Counted from the first letter of the stretch, positions 1 to 10,725 are shown. The stretch: 40,699 nt of DNA from Planctomycetota bacterium (GCA_021810145.1 JAJZJL010000026.1:1-40699); one strand, 5' to 3'. Notes: generated by a model from the letters alone, not told the origin. Translations and numbers: made by a program.

Positions 1-534
1 CGGGGATGGCAGGGCGTAGGGGCGGAATTTTTCCATTACGCCCTGTTCTTCACTGCATGACAACGCGCGGTAAAAGCCCAGATTATTGGCGGCGGGCGAG
101 TCAATTAAACTGCTGGAATCCGATGCGATGGTCGTTGGTATTCTGGCGGTAAAAAAGTGCATGGCCGGCGAGGGAAGCTGCCACCCTTTACCGGCCATGC
201 GAGGGCAAGATGGATCGCTCGGATTACCCGCCGGCCCTGATCGGCTTATCTGGGCAACCCGTAAAAATCACGTAAGTCATCATCACCATTTGCAAGCACT
301 GTGTATATCAGGAGCTCACCGATTCGCGCATAGGGAAAAGTCCGATGTCGGAACTAGGATTCTGTCCGAAGTATGAGTGGGATTTCCGGCTGCGGCCGGG
401 CGAAATTGCATAAACAGACAACTGACAGCGTTTACGCCATAATAGAGCTTATGCAGCCGCGGCGGCGGGCCATGGGATATTATTGCCCCTGCGCGAGCGG
501 CGCGTGAATGATAAAGCAAGGCGGAAGGCTGTCT
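1..534. other. Left-edge region without a recognisable complete gene
   Basis: No convincing complete gene is visible. On the + strand the first frame stays open from the window edge to a TGA at 58-60 (about 19 residues ending HYALFFTA), which could be the tail of a gene that starts outside the window, but this is too short to identify. A strong hairpin lies at 159-200 and is listed separately. A 96-codon open frame beginning at 86 has no ribosome binding site and no recognisable features, so I do not call it. Confidence 0.4.
150..200 (-). terminator. Strong hairpin with T-tract on the - strand
   Basis: The arms GCATGGCCGG (159-168) and CCGGCCATGC (191-200) are perfect 10-bp inverted repeats. 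An inner AGGG/CCCT pairing lies between them. On the - strand the stem is followed by ACTTTTTT (complement of 151-158), the layout of a Rho-independent terminator. No - strand gene is visible to its right, so what it would terminate is unclear: an unseen small RNA or antisense transcription are possibilities. Confidence 0.45.
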
Positions 535-1506
535 GTGACAAAAAAGACCGGCGTTTTTATTCTGAAACTCGTTGTGATGGTGGCGGTGTTCACATTTGTG
601 GGCATCAAGCTGGATGAAACATGGCACAAAGTCGGCCAGCACCCCGTACATATTGACTGGCATTACTGCGTGCTTATTCCGTTGGCATTTGTGTGTATCA
701 TGATGACCAACGCCCTGACGTGGCTGTGGCTGGCCCGGCAGATGGGGGACCGCAACCCCATTTTACCGCTGTTGGGGGCATACACATTCAGCCAGATGGG
801 CAAATATGCGCCCGGCAAGGTGCTGCTGGTTCTGATGCGGATTGAACGCACTCACCGCGCGAGGATGTCGCGCGAAACCTGCCTGCTATCCACCTTGCTG
901 GAAAACGCCATGTATACGCTTTCCGGCGGTCTGGTGGGAGCTATGGCACTGGTGGTGGTGGCGCGCAATCATCCCCTTTATTTAATGGGTTGCGGGCTGT
1001 TGATGGCGGCACTGCTGGGATTGTTTTATCCGCGCTTTTTTTTCTGGATCATCAACACGGCCCTGCGCTCCATGGGAAAAGCCGCCATTCCACCGAGCCG
1101 CCGGTTCAAACTTTCACACATGATGTACGCCGTGGTTATGTTTCTGCCCACGTGGTTGTTCGGCGGTGTGGCGTTGTGGGCTGCGGTAAGTTGTGTGCAT
1201 CATGTAAGCATTCTTCACACCGTTGAATTAATCGGGGTCTTTGCGTTATCGGTAAGCCTGGGCATGTTCAGCTTATTGCCCGGCGGATTGGGCGTGCGCG
1301 AAGCGGTGCAGGCACTGTTTATTGCGCCCTTGGTGGGTTCACCGGAACTTGTGGTGGTCGTGGTGGCATTGCCGCGCGTTTTTCAGATCATTGTGGAATT
1401 GACTCTGGCCCTGACCGGCGGCCTGATTAACAGCCGGCTCACCGCCGCCTTACCCGCCGCCCCGCCGGAAGCCGACAGCACTTCCACGGAACAATCCATC
1501 GGATAA
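535..1506 (+). CDS. Flippase-like / lysylphosphatidylglycerol synthase-type integral membrane protein
   Basis: This is a polytopic inner-membrane protein of about 323 residues with roughly eight hydrophobic segments. It carries the signature LLPGGLGVREA in the C-terminal third (about DNA 1273-1305), which marks the family of the lysylphosphatidylglycerol synthase transmembrane region (UPF0104/AglD-like, PF03706). Members are membrane proteins thought to move or modify lipid-linked substrates; the exact substrate cannot be read here. There is no C-terminal aminoacyl-transferase domain, so this is not a full MprF. I prefer the GTG at 535 because GCGGAAGG (521-528) sits 6 nt upstream; an in-frame ATG at 508 would add nine residues but has no such site. 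The gene lies 262 bp before the cyclic glucan synthase, on the same strand, and could serve its product or an unrelated lipid. Confidence 0.8.
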   Translation: MTKKTGVFILKLVVMVAVFTFVGIKLDETWHKVGQHPVHIDWHYCVLIPLAFVCIMMTNALTWLWLARQMGDRNPILPLLGAYTFSQMGKYAPGKVLLVLMRIERTHRARMSRETCLLSTLLENAMYTLSGGLVGAMALVVVARNHPLYLMGCGLLMAALLGLFYPRFFFWIINTALRSMGKAAIPPSRRFKLSHMMYAVVMFLPTWLFGGVALWAAVSCVHHVSILHTVELIGVFALSVSLGMFSLLPGGLGVREAVQALFIAPLVGSPELVVVVVALPRVFQIIVELTLALTGGLINSRLTAALPAAPPEADSTSTEQSIG

Positions 1507-1597
1507 ACACGTTCCGACGGCCATTGCGCGGAGATCAGTGACAGAACCCGATTTCACTGAATCAACCCTGCTGGCACAAGAACGCACATCCGCAAGG

Positions 1598-1626
1598 TTG
1601 ACAACGCTTTCTTATAAGTCTATTAA
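1598..1626 (+). promoter_or_regulatory. Sigma-70-type promoter for the cyclic glucan synthase
   Basis: A perfect -35 box TTGACA (1598-1603) is followed after exactly 17 nt by TATTAA (1621-1626, 4 of 6 matches to TATAAT). Transcription would start near 1633 and leave a leader of about 135 nt before the TTG start at 1769. This gives the synthase gene a promoter independent of the upstream membrane-protein gene. Read from sequence only. Confidence 0.5.
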
Positions 1627-1694
1627 TGCCCTACGGGGACGACGGTTCGCGATGGGCGGCAGAGGGCTGGCGGCGCATTTTTTAATTGGTCAAT

Positions 1695-1711
1695 GATTCG
1701 AAACGCGAATC
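1695..1711. promoter_or_regulatory. Inverted repeat in the leader of the glucan synthase
   Basis: GATTCG (1695-1700) and CGAATC (1706-1711) form a perfect 6-bp inverted repeat with a 5-nt spacer, about 60 nt before the start codon and inside the predicted untranslated leader. It could be an operator or a small RNA hairpin. The short arms make chance possible. Confidence 0.25.
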
Positions 1712-1768
1712 ACACCAGCGTCCGAGGTTCCGTCGGCAAGATGGCACTTTTTTTGTTGGAGTATACTG

Positions 1769-4700
1769 TTGGGCCAATATCTTCAGGAATTTTTCAAGCA
1801 ACTGTTCCCGTCTGGCCGCCAACGCACCATACCCGCGAGCCAGTCGGATGAACCGTTGCGCGCGGAGCTGCTGGGCATCGATCAGTTGGAGCAATTGGCG
1901 CAAGACCTTGCGCAAGAACATCAAGTACAACCCAGCGGCGGCTCCGAGATTCTGCTGTTGCGACTGGATGATAATGAAATTGTTCTGCAGGACACGTATC
2001 AACTTGTCAGCGAGGCGGTATCCAACAATCAGATTATTTCACCGGCGTCCGAATGGTTGCTGGACAACTTTTATCTTATTGAGGAACAGGTACGCCTGAT
2101 TCGGAAGCACTTCCCGAAAGGCTACAGCCGACAACTGCCCGCGCTGCTCAACGGCCCGCACGCGGGATACCCCCGCGTTTATGATTTAATTCTGCGCCTC
2201 ATCAGCCACCTTGATGGCCGGGTAGATGATCAGGCAATGAACCGGTTTCTGGCGGCCTATCAGCGAAGCATCACATTGACTCTCGGCGAGTTGTGGGCGG
2301 TACCCATCATGCTGCGGATTGCGCTGGTGGAAAATATGCGGCGCATCGCGGCACCGCTGGCCGAGGCCCGGCAGGATCGGAATCTGGCGAATTACTGGGC
2401 CGATGAATTAATAGCGGCGGCGGAGAAGACGCCGGATGACACGATTGTAACGCTGGCGGCAATCGTTAAATCCAATCCGCCATTAACCAGTGCGTTTGTC
2501 ACCGAACTGGTCCGGCGATTGCAGGGGCAAAGCGCATCGCTGGCGCTGGCCCTGAATTGGATCGGTCAACTGGTCGCCCGGTCCAGCGAAACCATCGAAC
2601 TGCTGGTTCAGCGGGAAAGCCGACGACAGGCAGCGGACCAGATATCCATGGGAAATTGCTTCGGCAGCCTGCGGTTTATTGAAGTCATGGACTGGCGGCA
2701 TTTCGTCGAAGCACAAAGCGTCGTGGAAAAGACGCTTTGTGAAGATCCGTCCGGAATTTACAGCGGCATGGACTTTCACACCCGTGACCGCTATCGGCAC
2801 GTCATCGAGGAACTTGCCGGGCGCAATAACCTTCCCGAGGAGTTTCCGGCGCGACACGCGGTGGCGCTGGCGGCCGAAGCAATGAACGGGCGCAAACGAA
2901 CCGACCGGGAATGCCACGTCGGTTATTATCTCATTGACCGCGGCCGACCCAAGCTGGAGCAGGCGATCAAGGCCCGCTTTACGCCGCAACAGCGGATTGA
3001 GCGTGCGGTAAGCAAATCGGCGTTGCCGATGTATCTGGGGTTGGTCGCATTACTAACGGTCGCGTTCACCTGGCCGCTTATAGCGCTGATCCCGGGCGAT
3101 TCTTATATTGCGGTGTATGCCGCCCTGTTAACCGCGTTTCCAATGAGTCAGGCGGCCCTGGATCTGGTGAATTATATCGTCACGCATATCGCCGCGCCTC
3201 AAACCCTTCCGCGTATGGACTTTTCACTGGGAGTTCCCGACAACTGCCGGACAGTGGTGGTTGTCCCATGCATGCTGGAAAGTGAAGCGGAAATTCAGGA
3301 CCTTCTCGAATCCCTGGAAGTCCGGTATCTGGCAAACCGGGATGCGAACGTATTATTCGCGCTGGCGTCTGATTTTCGCGACGCTTCCGAGCAGATCATG
3401 CCCGAAGATGAAAGGCTCCTGCGCAAGGCGGTGGAGGGCATTGAATCGCTGAATGTCCGGTACGGCTCCGTGGACAGCGGCCCATTCTGCCTGTTTCATC
3501 GACCGCGCAAATACAACGCCCGCGAAAAGCGGTGGATGGGTTACGAGCGCAAACGCGGCAAGCTGGAAGACCTTATGAATCTGCTGCGCTCAGGGCAACA
3601 GGATGATTTTCTGAAAATTATCGGAGACCTGACGTTATTAAGAACCGCCAAATACCTCATCACGCTGGATGCCGACACACAACTGCCGCGCGGCACCGCC
3701 GGTGAACTTATCGCCACGCTCGCCCATCCTCTCAACGCCGCCCGCATGAACCCGCGCACGGGACTGGTGACCGAAGGATATGGAATCCTGCAGCCGCGCG
3801 TGGCCATCAGTCTGCCGTCCTCGCGGCGATCGCTGTTTGCCGCACTGTTCGCCGGTGATCCCGGAATAGATCCTTACACCCGGGCCGTTTCGGATGTGTA
3901 TCAGGACTTGTTTGGCGAAGGGTCGTTTATCGGCAAGGGAATTCTGGATATCGACGTATTCCACAGCGTGATGCACCGCAGATTGCCGGAAAACCTGATT
4001 CTCAGCCATGATCTGCTGGAGGGATGCCATGTTCGCTCGGGTCTGGCGAGCGATATTCTTATTTTCGAAGACCATCCATGGCATTTTGGCGCGGAATTAA
4101 ATCGTCGGCATCGCTGGATTCGCGGCGACTGGCAAATCGCGCCATGGCTTTTGCCCTGGGTTCCGGGAGCAGACCGCCACTGGAAACGCAATAAACTTTC
4201 CATGCTCTCACGCTGGAAAATTTTTGATAACCTTCGCCGCAGCGTGGTGCCGATTGCAACCACGGCAATGTTTTTTCTCGCATGGATATCGCTTCCCTAC
4301 CCCGGCATATGGACCGTCGCGCTGGCAGCGACCATCTTTGGCCCCCCGCTGCTGATGGCACTATGGGACTTGATGCAGATCAACCCGGATATCCCCCTGC
4401 GGACAAAATTCGGCTTATGGTGCGCCGATGTGTTAAGAAGCATGACACAGGCCGTTTTGGCCGTGATCTGTCTGGCTTTCCAGGCTTGCATGAATCTCGA
4501 TGCGATTGTTCGCTCACTCACGCGGATGGTCATCACCCGCCGGCACCTGCTGCAATGGCAGGCCAGTCGTTCCGTGGAGCGCCGAGCCTCGGCGTCGGCC
4601 TCGGCTTTTTTCAGAAACATGTGGACCGGACCCGCCATTGCCATCGCCGGATTGATCGCGCTGATACTTTTGCGTCATCAGGCCGTGCCAACAGCCCTGG

Positions 4701-7700
4701 CGTTTATTGTGATCTGGACACTTGCGCCTCTGGCGGCCTGGATTTTAAGCCAACCACTGGCTCAGGCGGCTCTTGATATTGATGAATCGGCCAGACCGTT
4801 TCTGCGCATGACCGCGCGGCGCACATGGCGGTTTTTTGAGCAGTATGTCACCTCCGCCGATCATGATCTTCCGCCGGATAATTTTCAGGAGTTTCCCGTT
4901 CCGGAATTGGCACGTCGCACCAGCCCCACCAATATCGGCCTGGCACTGCTGGCGAATCTTACGGCGCTGGACTTCGGATGGATTTCCGCCGGAAAGTTTC
5001 TGCGTCGATCCAGCGGCACACTGGAAACCATGGGAAAGCTGAAACGTTACCGCAGTCACTTTTACAACTGGTACGCCACCGACACACTCGAACCGCTTGA
5101 TCCACCGTATATTTCGACGGTGGACAGCGGCAACCTGGCGGCGAGTCTGCTGATTATGCGATCCGGACTGGCGGAGTGCCCGAACCTGCCGGCGATCCCG
5201 CCACGCTTGAACGAAGGCATTTTGGACACCGTTCTGGCTCTGACCGATGAGGCGGAGCGTTTGAACCGGCGGCAGCGTGACGACGACGGCGGAACGCAGG
5301 CCGAGGCGGATCGTTCAAATAAAATCAACGAAGTCGGAACCAAACTGTTTAAGCTTCATTCGCACCAGCCGCGCTCGCTGCGGGAGATGCTGAAACAACT
5401 GCGCCGTAGTTGGGACATCATCAGCGAGCTGGACAATTCAAGCGAAGGACTGCGTACCGATCAGCTTGGCTGGTGGCTTTCCGCCCTGGAAGCCCAACAC
5501 CAGGACTTCATTGATGACATCGAACAGCTTGCGCCATGGATTCAAAGGCCCCCGCTTTCCGCGGAGAATATAGCCCGCTTCGGCGCACAATCAGAAACCT
5601 ACGCCAATCTGTGCCGCGTCATGCAGGAGCTTGAGAATAATTCCAGCCTGAAAGCTCTCGCGCGAACATCGGCGCAGGCGGCCTCACTGATCAAGACACT
5701 GCTGGACGACGCGTTGATTGCCGACCGGGAAATTCTTCTGAATCTCCAGACCAGCATCACCGATGGTGCCCGGCGGATTCATCAGCGCGTGGCCCTGTTC
5801 GAAAAGCTTGAAAACCGGTGCCACGATTTCGCGCAGATCGATTTTACGGTGCTCTTCGTACCGAGCCGGAAGCTTATGTCAATCGGTTTGCGCGTCAATG
5901 AGAACCGCTTGGACGCGGGCTTTTACGATCTTCTGGCATCGGAAGCTCGGCTGGCCAGCTATGTCGCGATTGTCATGAGGCAGATTCCGCAGGAGAGCTG
6001 GTTCGCCCTGGGCAGGCAGCTTACCAGCATGGGGGGACACGTCGCACTGCTGTCGTGGAGCGGATCGATGTTTGAGTACCTCATGCCGCTGCTGGTGATG
6101 CCAAATTACCCCAATACACTGCTGGATCAAACCATGCGGGCGGTGGTGGATCGGAATATTGAATATGGCCGCGAGCGTGGTATTCCCTGGGGGGTATCCG
6201 AATCCGGTTATAATGCCACCGATGCCCTGCGGCACTACCAGTACAAAGCCTTCGGCGTACCGGGACTGGGATTCAAGCGGCGACTTTCAGATGATGTTGT
6301 CATCGCCCCCTACGCAACGCTTCTGGCTCTGATGGTCCGGCCGCGCGCGGCCTATGAGAACATGTTGCGTCTGGCAAACGAAGGCCAAATGGGAGATTGC
6401 GGCTATTTCGAGGCCATTGACTATACACCACAACGCTCCGCCACGCCGGGAGCGCCGACAACGGTCAGATCCTTCATGGCCCATCATGAAGGCATGGGCC
6501 TGCTTTCACTGGCAGCGGTGCTGCTGGATCATCCCATGCAACGCCGTTTTATGGCCGATCCCCTGTTGCGGTCCGGCGACCTGCTGCTGCAGGAAAAAGT
6601 ACCGCATGCTCAACCGATCTACCCGCATGCACTGGAGGTCGCCGAATCCCGACGGCCGGTCATTGACACTGCACCGACATGGCGCAGCTTCAACACTTCC
6701 CAGACCCCCGAACCGGAAGTTCAACTGTTATCCAACGGGCGGTATCATCTGATGATGACGGCTGCCGGCGGCAGCCGGTCCATCTGGAACGAACTGGCGT
6801 TAACCCGGTGGCATGCTGATTTCACGCGCGATAATTGGGGCCTGTTCTGCTATCTGAAAGATATCGACTCCGGACACTGGTGGTCGGCCACCATGCAGCC
6901 GACCGCACGGCGCGGACAGAACTATGAAGCGACATTCTCGGAAGGCAAGGCCGAATTCCGGCGCCGGGACGGCATGATCGATATGCTCATGCAGGTTACC
7001 GTATCACCGGAAGATGATATAGAACTGAGGCGCATTTCATTAACCAACCGGGGACGCACAGCGCGCCGCATTGAGTTAACCACTTACGCGGAAGTGGTGC
7101 TGGCGGCACCGGCCGCCGATGCCGCACATCCGGCGTTCGGTAATTTGTTTGTGCAAACCAGCGCCACACCGGAATTCCACACGTTGCTGGCCACCCGGCG
7201 GGCGCGCAGCATCGACGAGCATCCGCCATGGATGATGCACATGGTGACGGTACACAACGATACCGAAGCGTCATTTTCCTACCAGACCGATCGGGCGGCA
7301 TTTCTGGGGCGCGGCCGCAGCGCCGCTTCTCCCGCCGCCCTGGATAAAACCGGGCCGCTGCCGGATACACATGGAGCGGTATTGGACCCGGCATTCTCCA
7401 TCCGCCGCGAAATCGTCATTGAAGCCAATGCCACGATTACCATCGACGTGGTATTGGGAGCCGCGGCCACGCGTGAAGAGATTGTGGTGCTGTACCAGCG
7501 TTACCATGATCGCCGGCTCACTGATCGGGTCTTGGAACTGGCTTGGTCACACAATCAGGTATTGCTGCGGCAACTCAATGCCACCGACGCCGACGCGCAG
7601 CTTTTTGGCCGACTGGCAAGCGCCCTGCTGTATCCCGGACCGCGCTTCCGCGCGGCGGCGGAGATCATTCGACATAATCAACGCGGTCAATCCGGACTCT

Positions 7701-10537
7701 GGGGGTTTGGCATCTCCGGGGATCTGCCGATCGTTTTACTGCGCGTGACGGATCGGGACCACATTCCGCTGGTACGCCAGGCGCTTCACGCGCATGCCTA
7801 TTGGCGATACAAGGGCCTGGCCGCGGACCTGGTTATCTGGAATCAGGATTTGTCCGGGTATCGGCAGGAACTTCATGATCAGATTGCCGCCATTGTCGCT
7901 TCCGGTCCGGATGCCGGTCTTATGGATAAGCCGGGGGGTATTTTCATTCGTCGCACCGACCAGATGCCCGAGGAGGATCGTACGCTGATGCTCGCGGCAG
8001 CCGCGGTGGTGTTAACGGACACCGCGGGGACACTGGCTCAGCAGTTGGAGTTCCGCCGCGGCGAGGGAGAAAGCAGCACGCCCAAACTCGTGCCGGTATC
8101 ACTTCCCATGAAGCAGGCTCCATTGGGCAGCTTCAATCGAACCGATCTCGAGTTCTTTAATGGAATCGGCGGATTTACCGGCGATGCGCGGGAATATGTC
8201 ATGACCCTTGGTGCCGGCCGCACGCCCCCCGCACCATGGTGCAATGTCATCTCCGGCCGGCAGCTTGGAACCGTGATTTCTGAAAGCGGCGGGATGTATA
8301 CGTGGGTTGGCAATGCCCATGAATATCGCCTTACGCCATGGTACGACGATCCGGTATGCGATACCTCCGGTGAAGCGTTCTATATACGTGATGATCAGAC
8401 CGGAGCCTTCTGGTCGCCCACGCTGTTGCCGGCAGTCGGCAGTCAATTATGCGTGGCGCGGCATGGCTTCGGCTACAGCATTTTCGAACGCCGGGAACAG
8501 GGAATCAGTTCGGAGTTTACCGTATACGCCGATATCGACGAACCGATCAAATATTACGTTCTGAAACTCAAGAACATGACCGATCGCGCCAGGCGCATAT
8601 CCGTTGCCGGCTACTGGGAACTGACACTGGGGGAAAGCCGCGCCCGAAGCAGCCCGCATGTTGTCACGGAAATGGATGAACACACCGGTGCGATTATAGC
8701 GCGCAATGCGTGGAACAGTGATTTTGGCTCATCGATTGCGTTTGCCCATATCAGTGACAACCGTCGCACCATCAGCGGAGACCGGGCCGAATTTCTCGGG
8801 CGCAACGGTTCTCCCGAAACCCCCGCCGCCATGACACGGCAACGGCTCTCCGGCAATCTCGGAGCCGGGCTGGACCCGTGCGCGGCGATTATGAGCGGTT
8901 TTGATCTGGCACCCGGAGCGCAAAAGGAAATTGTCTTTATTCTCGGGGCAGCGGCCAATCGGGCGCAGGCCCGGCAGCTCATTGAACGCGGCCGCACCCC
9001 AGCCGGTGCCCGTGCAGCGCTGGAAGCGGTATGGCGATTCTGGAACCGGACGCTTGGATGCATCTATCTTGAAACGCCGGACCCGACCGTCAACGCTCTG
9101 GCCAACGGCTGGCTGCTTTACCAGATTATTTCCGCCCGAATCTGGGGGCGCAGCGGATTTTATCAGTCCGGCGGCGCCTACGGATTCCGCGATCAACTGC
9201 AGGACGCCATGGCCGCGGCGCTGGCTCAACCCGCACTGCTGCGTGAACAACTGCTGCGCGCGGCGGGCCGGCAATTTGAAGAGGGCGATGTCCAGCACTG
9301 GTGGCATCCGCCCACCGGCCGGGGCGTACGGACGAAATTCTCCGACGACCTGTTATGGCTGCCGCTGGCGGTGTGCCGGTATGTGGCATTAACCCGGGAC
9401 ACCGGCGTTCTGGATGAGCAGATCGGTTTTCTGCGCGGACGGGCCGTGGCCGAACACGAGGAATCCTGGTATGACCTGCCGCAGCACAGCGAACAATCCG
9501 GCACACTGTACGAACATTGCATCCGGGCATTGAAACGATCTCTGCGTTTTGGCGCGCACGGACTGCCGCTGATCGGTTGCGGCGACTGGAATGACGGATT
9601 CAATCGCATCGGCGTTGAGGGCCGTGGTGAAAGCGTGTGGCTGGCATTTTTCCTCCGCACCGTAATGACCGAGCTGCAGGTCCTGGCCGAAAGCCGACAG
9701 GATCAGGCCACGGTTGATCTGTGTGTTGAGAATCTGGCGAATCTGGAAGCGGCCATTGCCTCATCCTGCTGGGACGGCAAATGGTATTTGCGGGCGTTTT
9801 TTGATGACGGTTCGCCGTTGGGATCCGCACAGAACAAGCAGTGCCAGATCGACTCGCTGCCACAGAGCTGGTCGGTCATCAGCAACACCGGCGATCTGGC
9901 GCGGCAGGCCAGGGCCATGCAATCCGTTGACGAACACCTGGTGCGGCGCGATATGAAACTCATCCAGTTGTTCGATCCGCCATTTGATCATCCGGAGAAT
10001 GATCCCGGCTATATCGCCGGATATCTTCCGGGCGTGCGCGAAAACGGCGGACAATACACCCATGCCGCCATCTGGACCATTATGGCGTTTGCCATGGCTG
10101 GCAACACGGAAAAAGCGTGGGAATTGTTTGCTCTTATCAACCCGCTGAATCATTCCAATACGCCCGGAAAAGTCGCCACCTATCGGGTGGAACCGTACGT
10201 TATGGCGGCGGATGTTTATGCAATGGCACCGTATCAGGGCCGTGGTGGATGGACCTGGTATACCGGCTCGGCGGGTTGGACATACCGGCTGATTATTGAA
10301 ACATTTATCGGCTGGCGGCAGGAAGGTGACCAACTCTGGTTTGAACCGCGGCTGCCGGCGAACTGGGGCGCATTTCATCTGCATTTCCGCTACCGTGAAA
10401 CGTTTTATCACATGACTTTTACATCGGGCGGAAAGGACGTGGCGGAAGTAACGGTCGATGGTGTGGTTCAAAGCAACCGGCGCATCACGCTGGTTGATAA
10501 CCGGCAGGATCACACCGTTACAATCAAATTGGTTTAG
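1769..10537 (+). CDS. ndvB/cgs: Cyclic beta-1,2-glucan synthase (GT84-GH189-GH94)
   Basis: This 2922-aa membrane enzyme polymerises glucose from UDP-glucose into beta-1,2-glucan, cyclises it and trims chain length; its length matches rhizobial NdvB/ChvB and Brucella Cgs. A hydrophobic pair precedes the glycosyltransferase (about residues 420-470). The GT84 domain shows the DAD motif (D634, D636) and the R-x-x-R-W form of the Q/RxxRW motif (R779-W783). More membrane segments follow near 825-870 and 950-1005. The glycoamylase-like cyclisation domain (GH189) starts near 1410 and holds the W-G-V-S-E-S motif with E1478. The C-terminal GH94 phosphorylase-like domain carries G-D-W-N-D-G (2605-2610), where D2609 matches the catalytic acid of cellobiose phosphorylases. 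The start is TTG at 1769, preceded by GGAG (1758-1761) with 7-nt spacing. Products are periplasmic glucans used in osmoadaptation. The reading frame is intact. Confidence 0.95.
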   Translation: MGQYLQEFFKQLFPSGRQRTIPASQSDEPLRAELLGIDQLEQLAQDLAQEHQVQPSGGSEILLLRLDDNEIVLQDTYQLVSEAVSNNQIISPASEWLLDNFYLIEEQVRLIRKHFPKGYSRQLPALLNGPHAGYPRVYDLILRLISHLDGRVDDQAMNRFLAAYQRSITLTLGELWAVPIMLRIALVENMRRIAAPLAEARQDRNLANYWADELIAAAEKTPDDTIVTLAAIVKSNPPLTSAFVTELVRRLQGQSASLALALNWIGQLVARSSETIELLVQRESRRQAADQISMGNCFGSLRFIEVMDWRHFVEAQSVVEKTLCEDPSGIYSGMDFHTRDRYRHVIEELAGRNNLPEEFPARHAVALAAEAMNGRKRTDRECHVGYYLIDRGRPKLEQAIKARFTPQQRIERAVSKSALPMYLGLVALLTVAFTWPLIALIPGDSYIAVYAALLTAFPMSQAALDLVNYIVTHIAAPQTLPRMDFSLGVPDNCRTVVVVPCMLESEAEIQDLLESLEVRYLANRDANVLFALASDFRDASEQIMPEDERLLRKAVEGIESLNVRYGSVDSGPFCLFHRPRKYNAREKRWMGYERKRGKLEDLMNLLRSGQQDDFLKIIGDLTLLRTAKYLITLDADTQLPRGTAGELIATLAHPLNAARMNPRTGLVTEGYGILQPRVAISLPSSRRSLFAALFAGDPGIDPYTRAVSDVYQDLFGEGSFIGKGILDIDVFHSVMHRRLPENLILSHDLLEGCHVRSGLASDILIFEDHPWHFGAELNRRHRWIRGDWQIAPWLLPWVPGADRHWKRNKLSMLSRWKIFDNLRRSVVPIATTAMFFLAWISLPYPGIWTVALAATIFGPPLLMALWDLMQINPDIPLRTKFGLWCADVLRSMTQAVLAVICLAFQACMNLDAIVRSLTRMVITRRHLLQWQASRSVERRASASASAFFRNMWTGPAIAIAGLIALILLRHQAVPTALAFIVIWTLAPLAAWILSQPLAQAALDIDESARPFLRMTARRTWRFFEQYVTSADHDLPPDNFQEFPVPELARRTSPTNIGLALLANLTALDFGWISAGKFLRRSSGTLETMGKLKRYRSHFYNWYATDTLEPLDPPYISTVDSGNLAASLLIMRSGLAECPNLPAIPPRLNEGILDTVLALTDEAERLNRRQRDDDGGTQAEADRSNKINEVGTKLFKLHSHQPRSLREMLKQLRRSWDIISELDNSSEGLRTDQLGWWLSALEAQHQDFIDDIEQLAPWIQRPPLSAENIARFGAQSETYANLCRVMQELENNSSLKALARTSAQAASLIKTLLDDALIADREILLNLQTSITDGARRIHQRVALFEKLENRCHDFAQIDFTVLFVPSRKLMSIGLRVNENRLDAGFYDLLASEARLASYVAIVMRQIPQESWFALGRQLTSMGGHVALLSWSGSMFEYLMPLLVMPNYPNTLLDQTMRAVVDRNIEYGRERGIPWGVSESGYNATDALRHYQYKAFGVPGLGFKRRLSDDVVIAPYATLLALMVRPRAAYENMLRLANEGQMGDCGYFEAIDYTPQRSATPGAPTTVRSFMAHHEGMGLLSLAAVLLDHPMQRRFMADPLLRSGDLLLQEKVPHAQPIYPHALEVAESRRPVIDTAPTWRSFNTSQTPEPEVQLLSNGRYHLMMTAAGGSRSIWNELALTRWHADFTRDNWGLFCYLKDIDSGHWWSATMQPTARRGQNYEATFSEGKAEFRRRDGMIDMLMQVTVSPEDDIELRRISLTNRGRTARRIELTTYAEVVLAAPAADAAHPAFGNLFVQTSATPEFHTLLATRRARSIDEHPPWMMHMVTVHNDTEASFSYQTDRAAFLGRGRSAASPAALDKTGPLPDTHGAVLDPAFSIRREIVIEANATITIDVVLGAAATREEIVVLYQRYHDRRLTDRVLELAWSHNQVLLRQLNATDADAQLFGRLASALLYPGPRFRAAAEIIRHNQRGQSGLWGFGISGDLPIVLLRVTDRDHIPLVRQALHAHAYWRYKGLAADLVIWNQDLSGYRQELHDQIAAIVASGPDAGLMDKPGGIFIRRTDQMPEEDRTLMLAAAAVVLTDTAGTLAQQLEFRRGEGESSTPKLVPVSLPMKQAPLGSFNRTDLEFFNGIGGFTGDAREYVMTLGAGRTPPAPWCNVISGRQLGTVISESGGMYTWVGNAHEYRLTPWYDDPVCDTSGEAFYIRDDQTGAFWSPTLLPAVGSQLCVARHGFGYSIFERREQGISSEFTVYADIDEPIKYYVLKLKNMTDRARRISVAGYWELTLGESRARSSPHVVTEMDEHTGAIIARNAWNSDFGSSIAFAHISDNRRTISGDRAEFLGRNGSPETPAAMTRQRLSGNLGAGLDPCAAIMSGFDLAPGAQKEIVFILGAAANRAQARQLIERGRTPAGARAALEAVWRFWNRTLGCIYLETPDPTVNALANGWLLYQIISARIWGRSGFYQSGGAYGFRDQLQDAMAAALAQPALLREQLLRAAGRQFEEGDVQHWWHPPTGRGVRTKFSDDLLWLPLAVCRYVALTRDTGVLDEQIGFLRGRAVAEHEESWYDLPQHSEQSGTLYEHCIRALKRSLRFGAHGLPLIGCGDWNDGFNRIGVEGRGESVWLAFFLRTVMTELQVLAESRQDQATVDLCVENLANLEAAIASSCWDGKWYLRAFFDDGSPLGSAQNKQCQIDSLPQSWSVISNTGDLARQARAMQSVDEHLVRRDMKLIQLFDPPFDHPENDPGYIAGYLPGVRENGGQYTHAAIWTIMAFAMAGNTEKAWELFALINPLNHSNTPGKVATYRVEPYVMAADVYAMAPYQGRGGWTWYTGSAGWTYRLIIETFIGWRQEGDQLWFEPRLPANWGAFHLHFRYRETFYHMTFTSGGKDVAEVTVDGVVQSNRRITLVDNRQDHTVTIKLV

Positions 10538-10725
10538 GGCCTGTTGGGAAACTCCGCCGGAAGCGCCCTGGCGCGGCAAACGGCCGTCTGCGGCGTGCTC
10601 GATCCTAAACGTATTGTGGAATATGCTTCGGATCTGCATCCTTGCATCCATCGATTTGCCAAGCCAATGAACCCGCATCGGACTTTTCAAACAGGCTCTT
10701 ACCATGCCGACTGATCTGTGCCATA

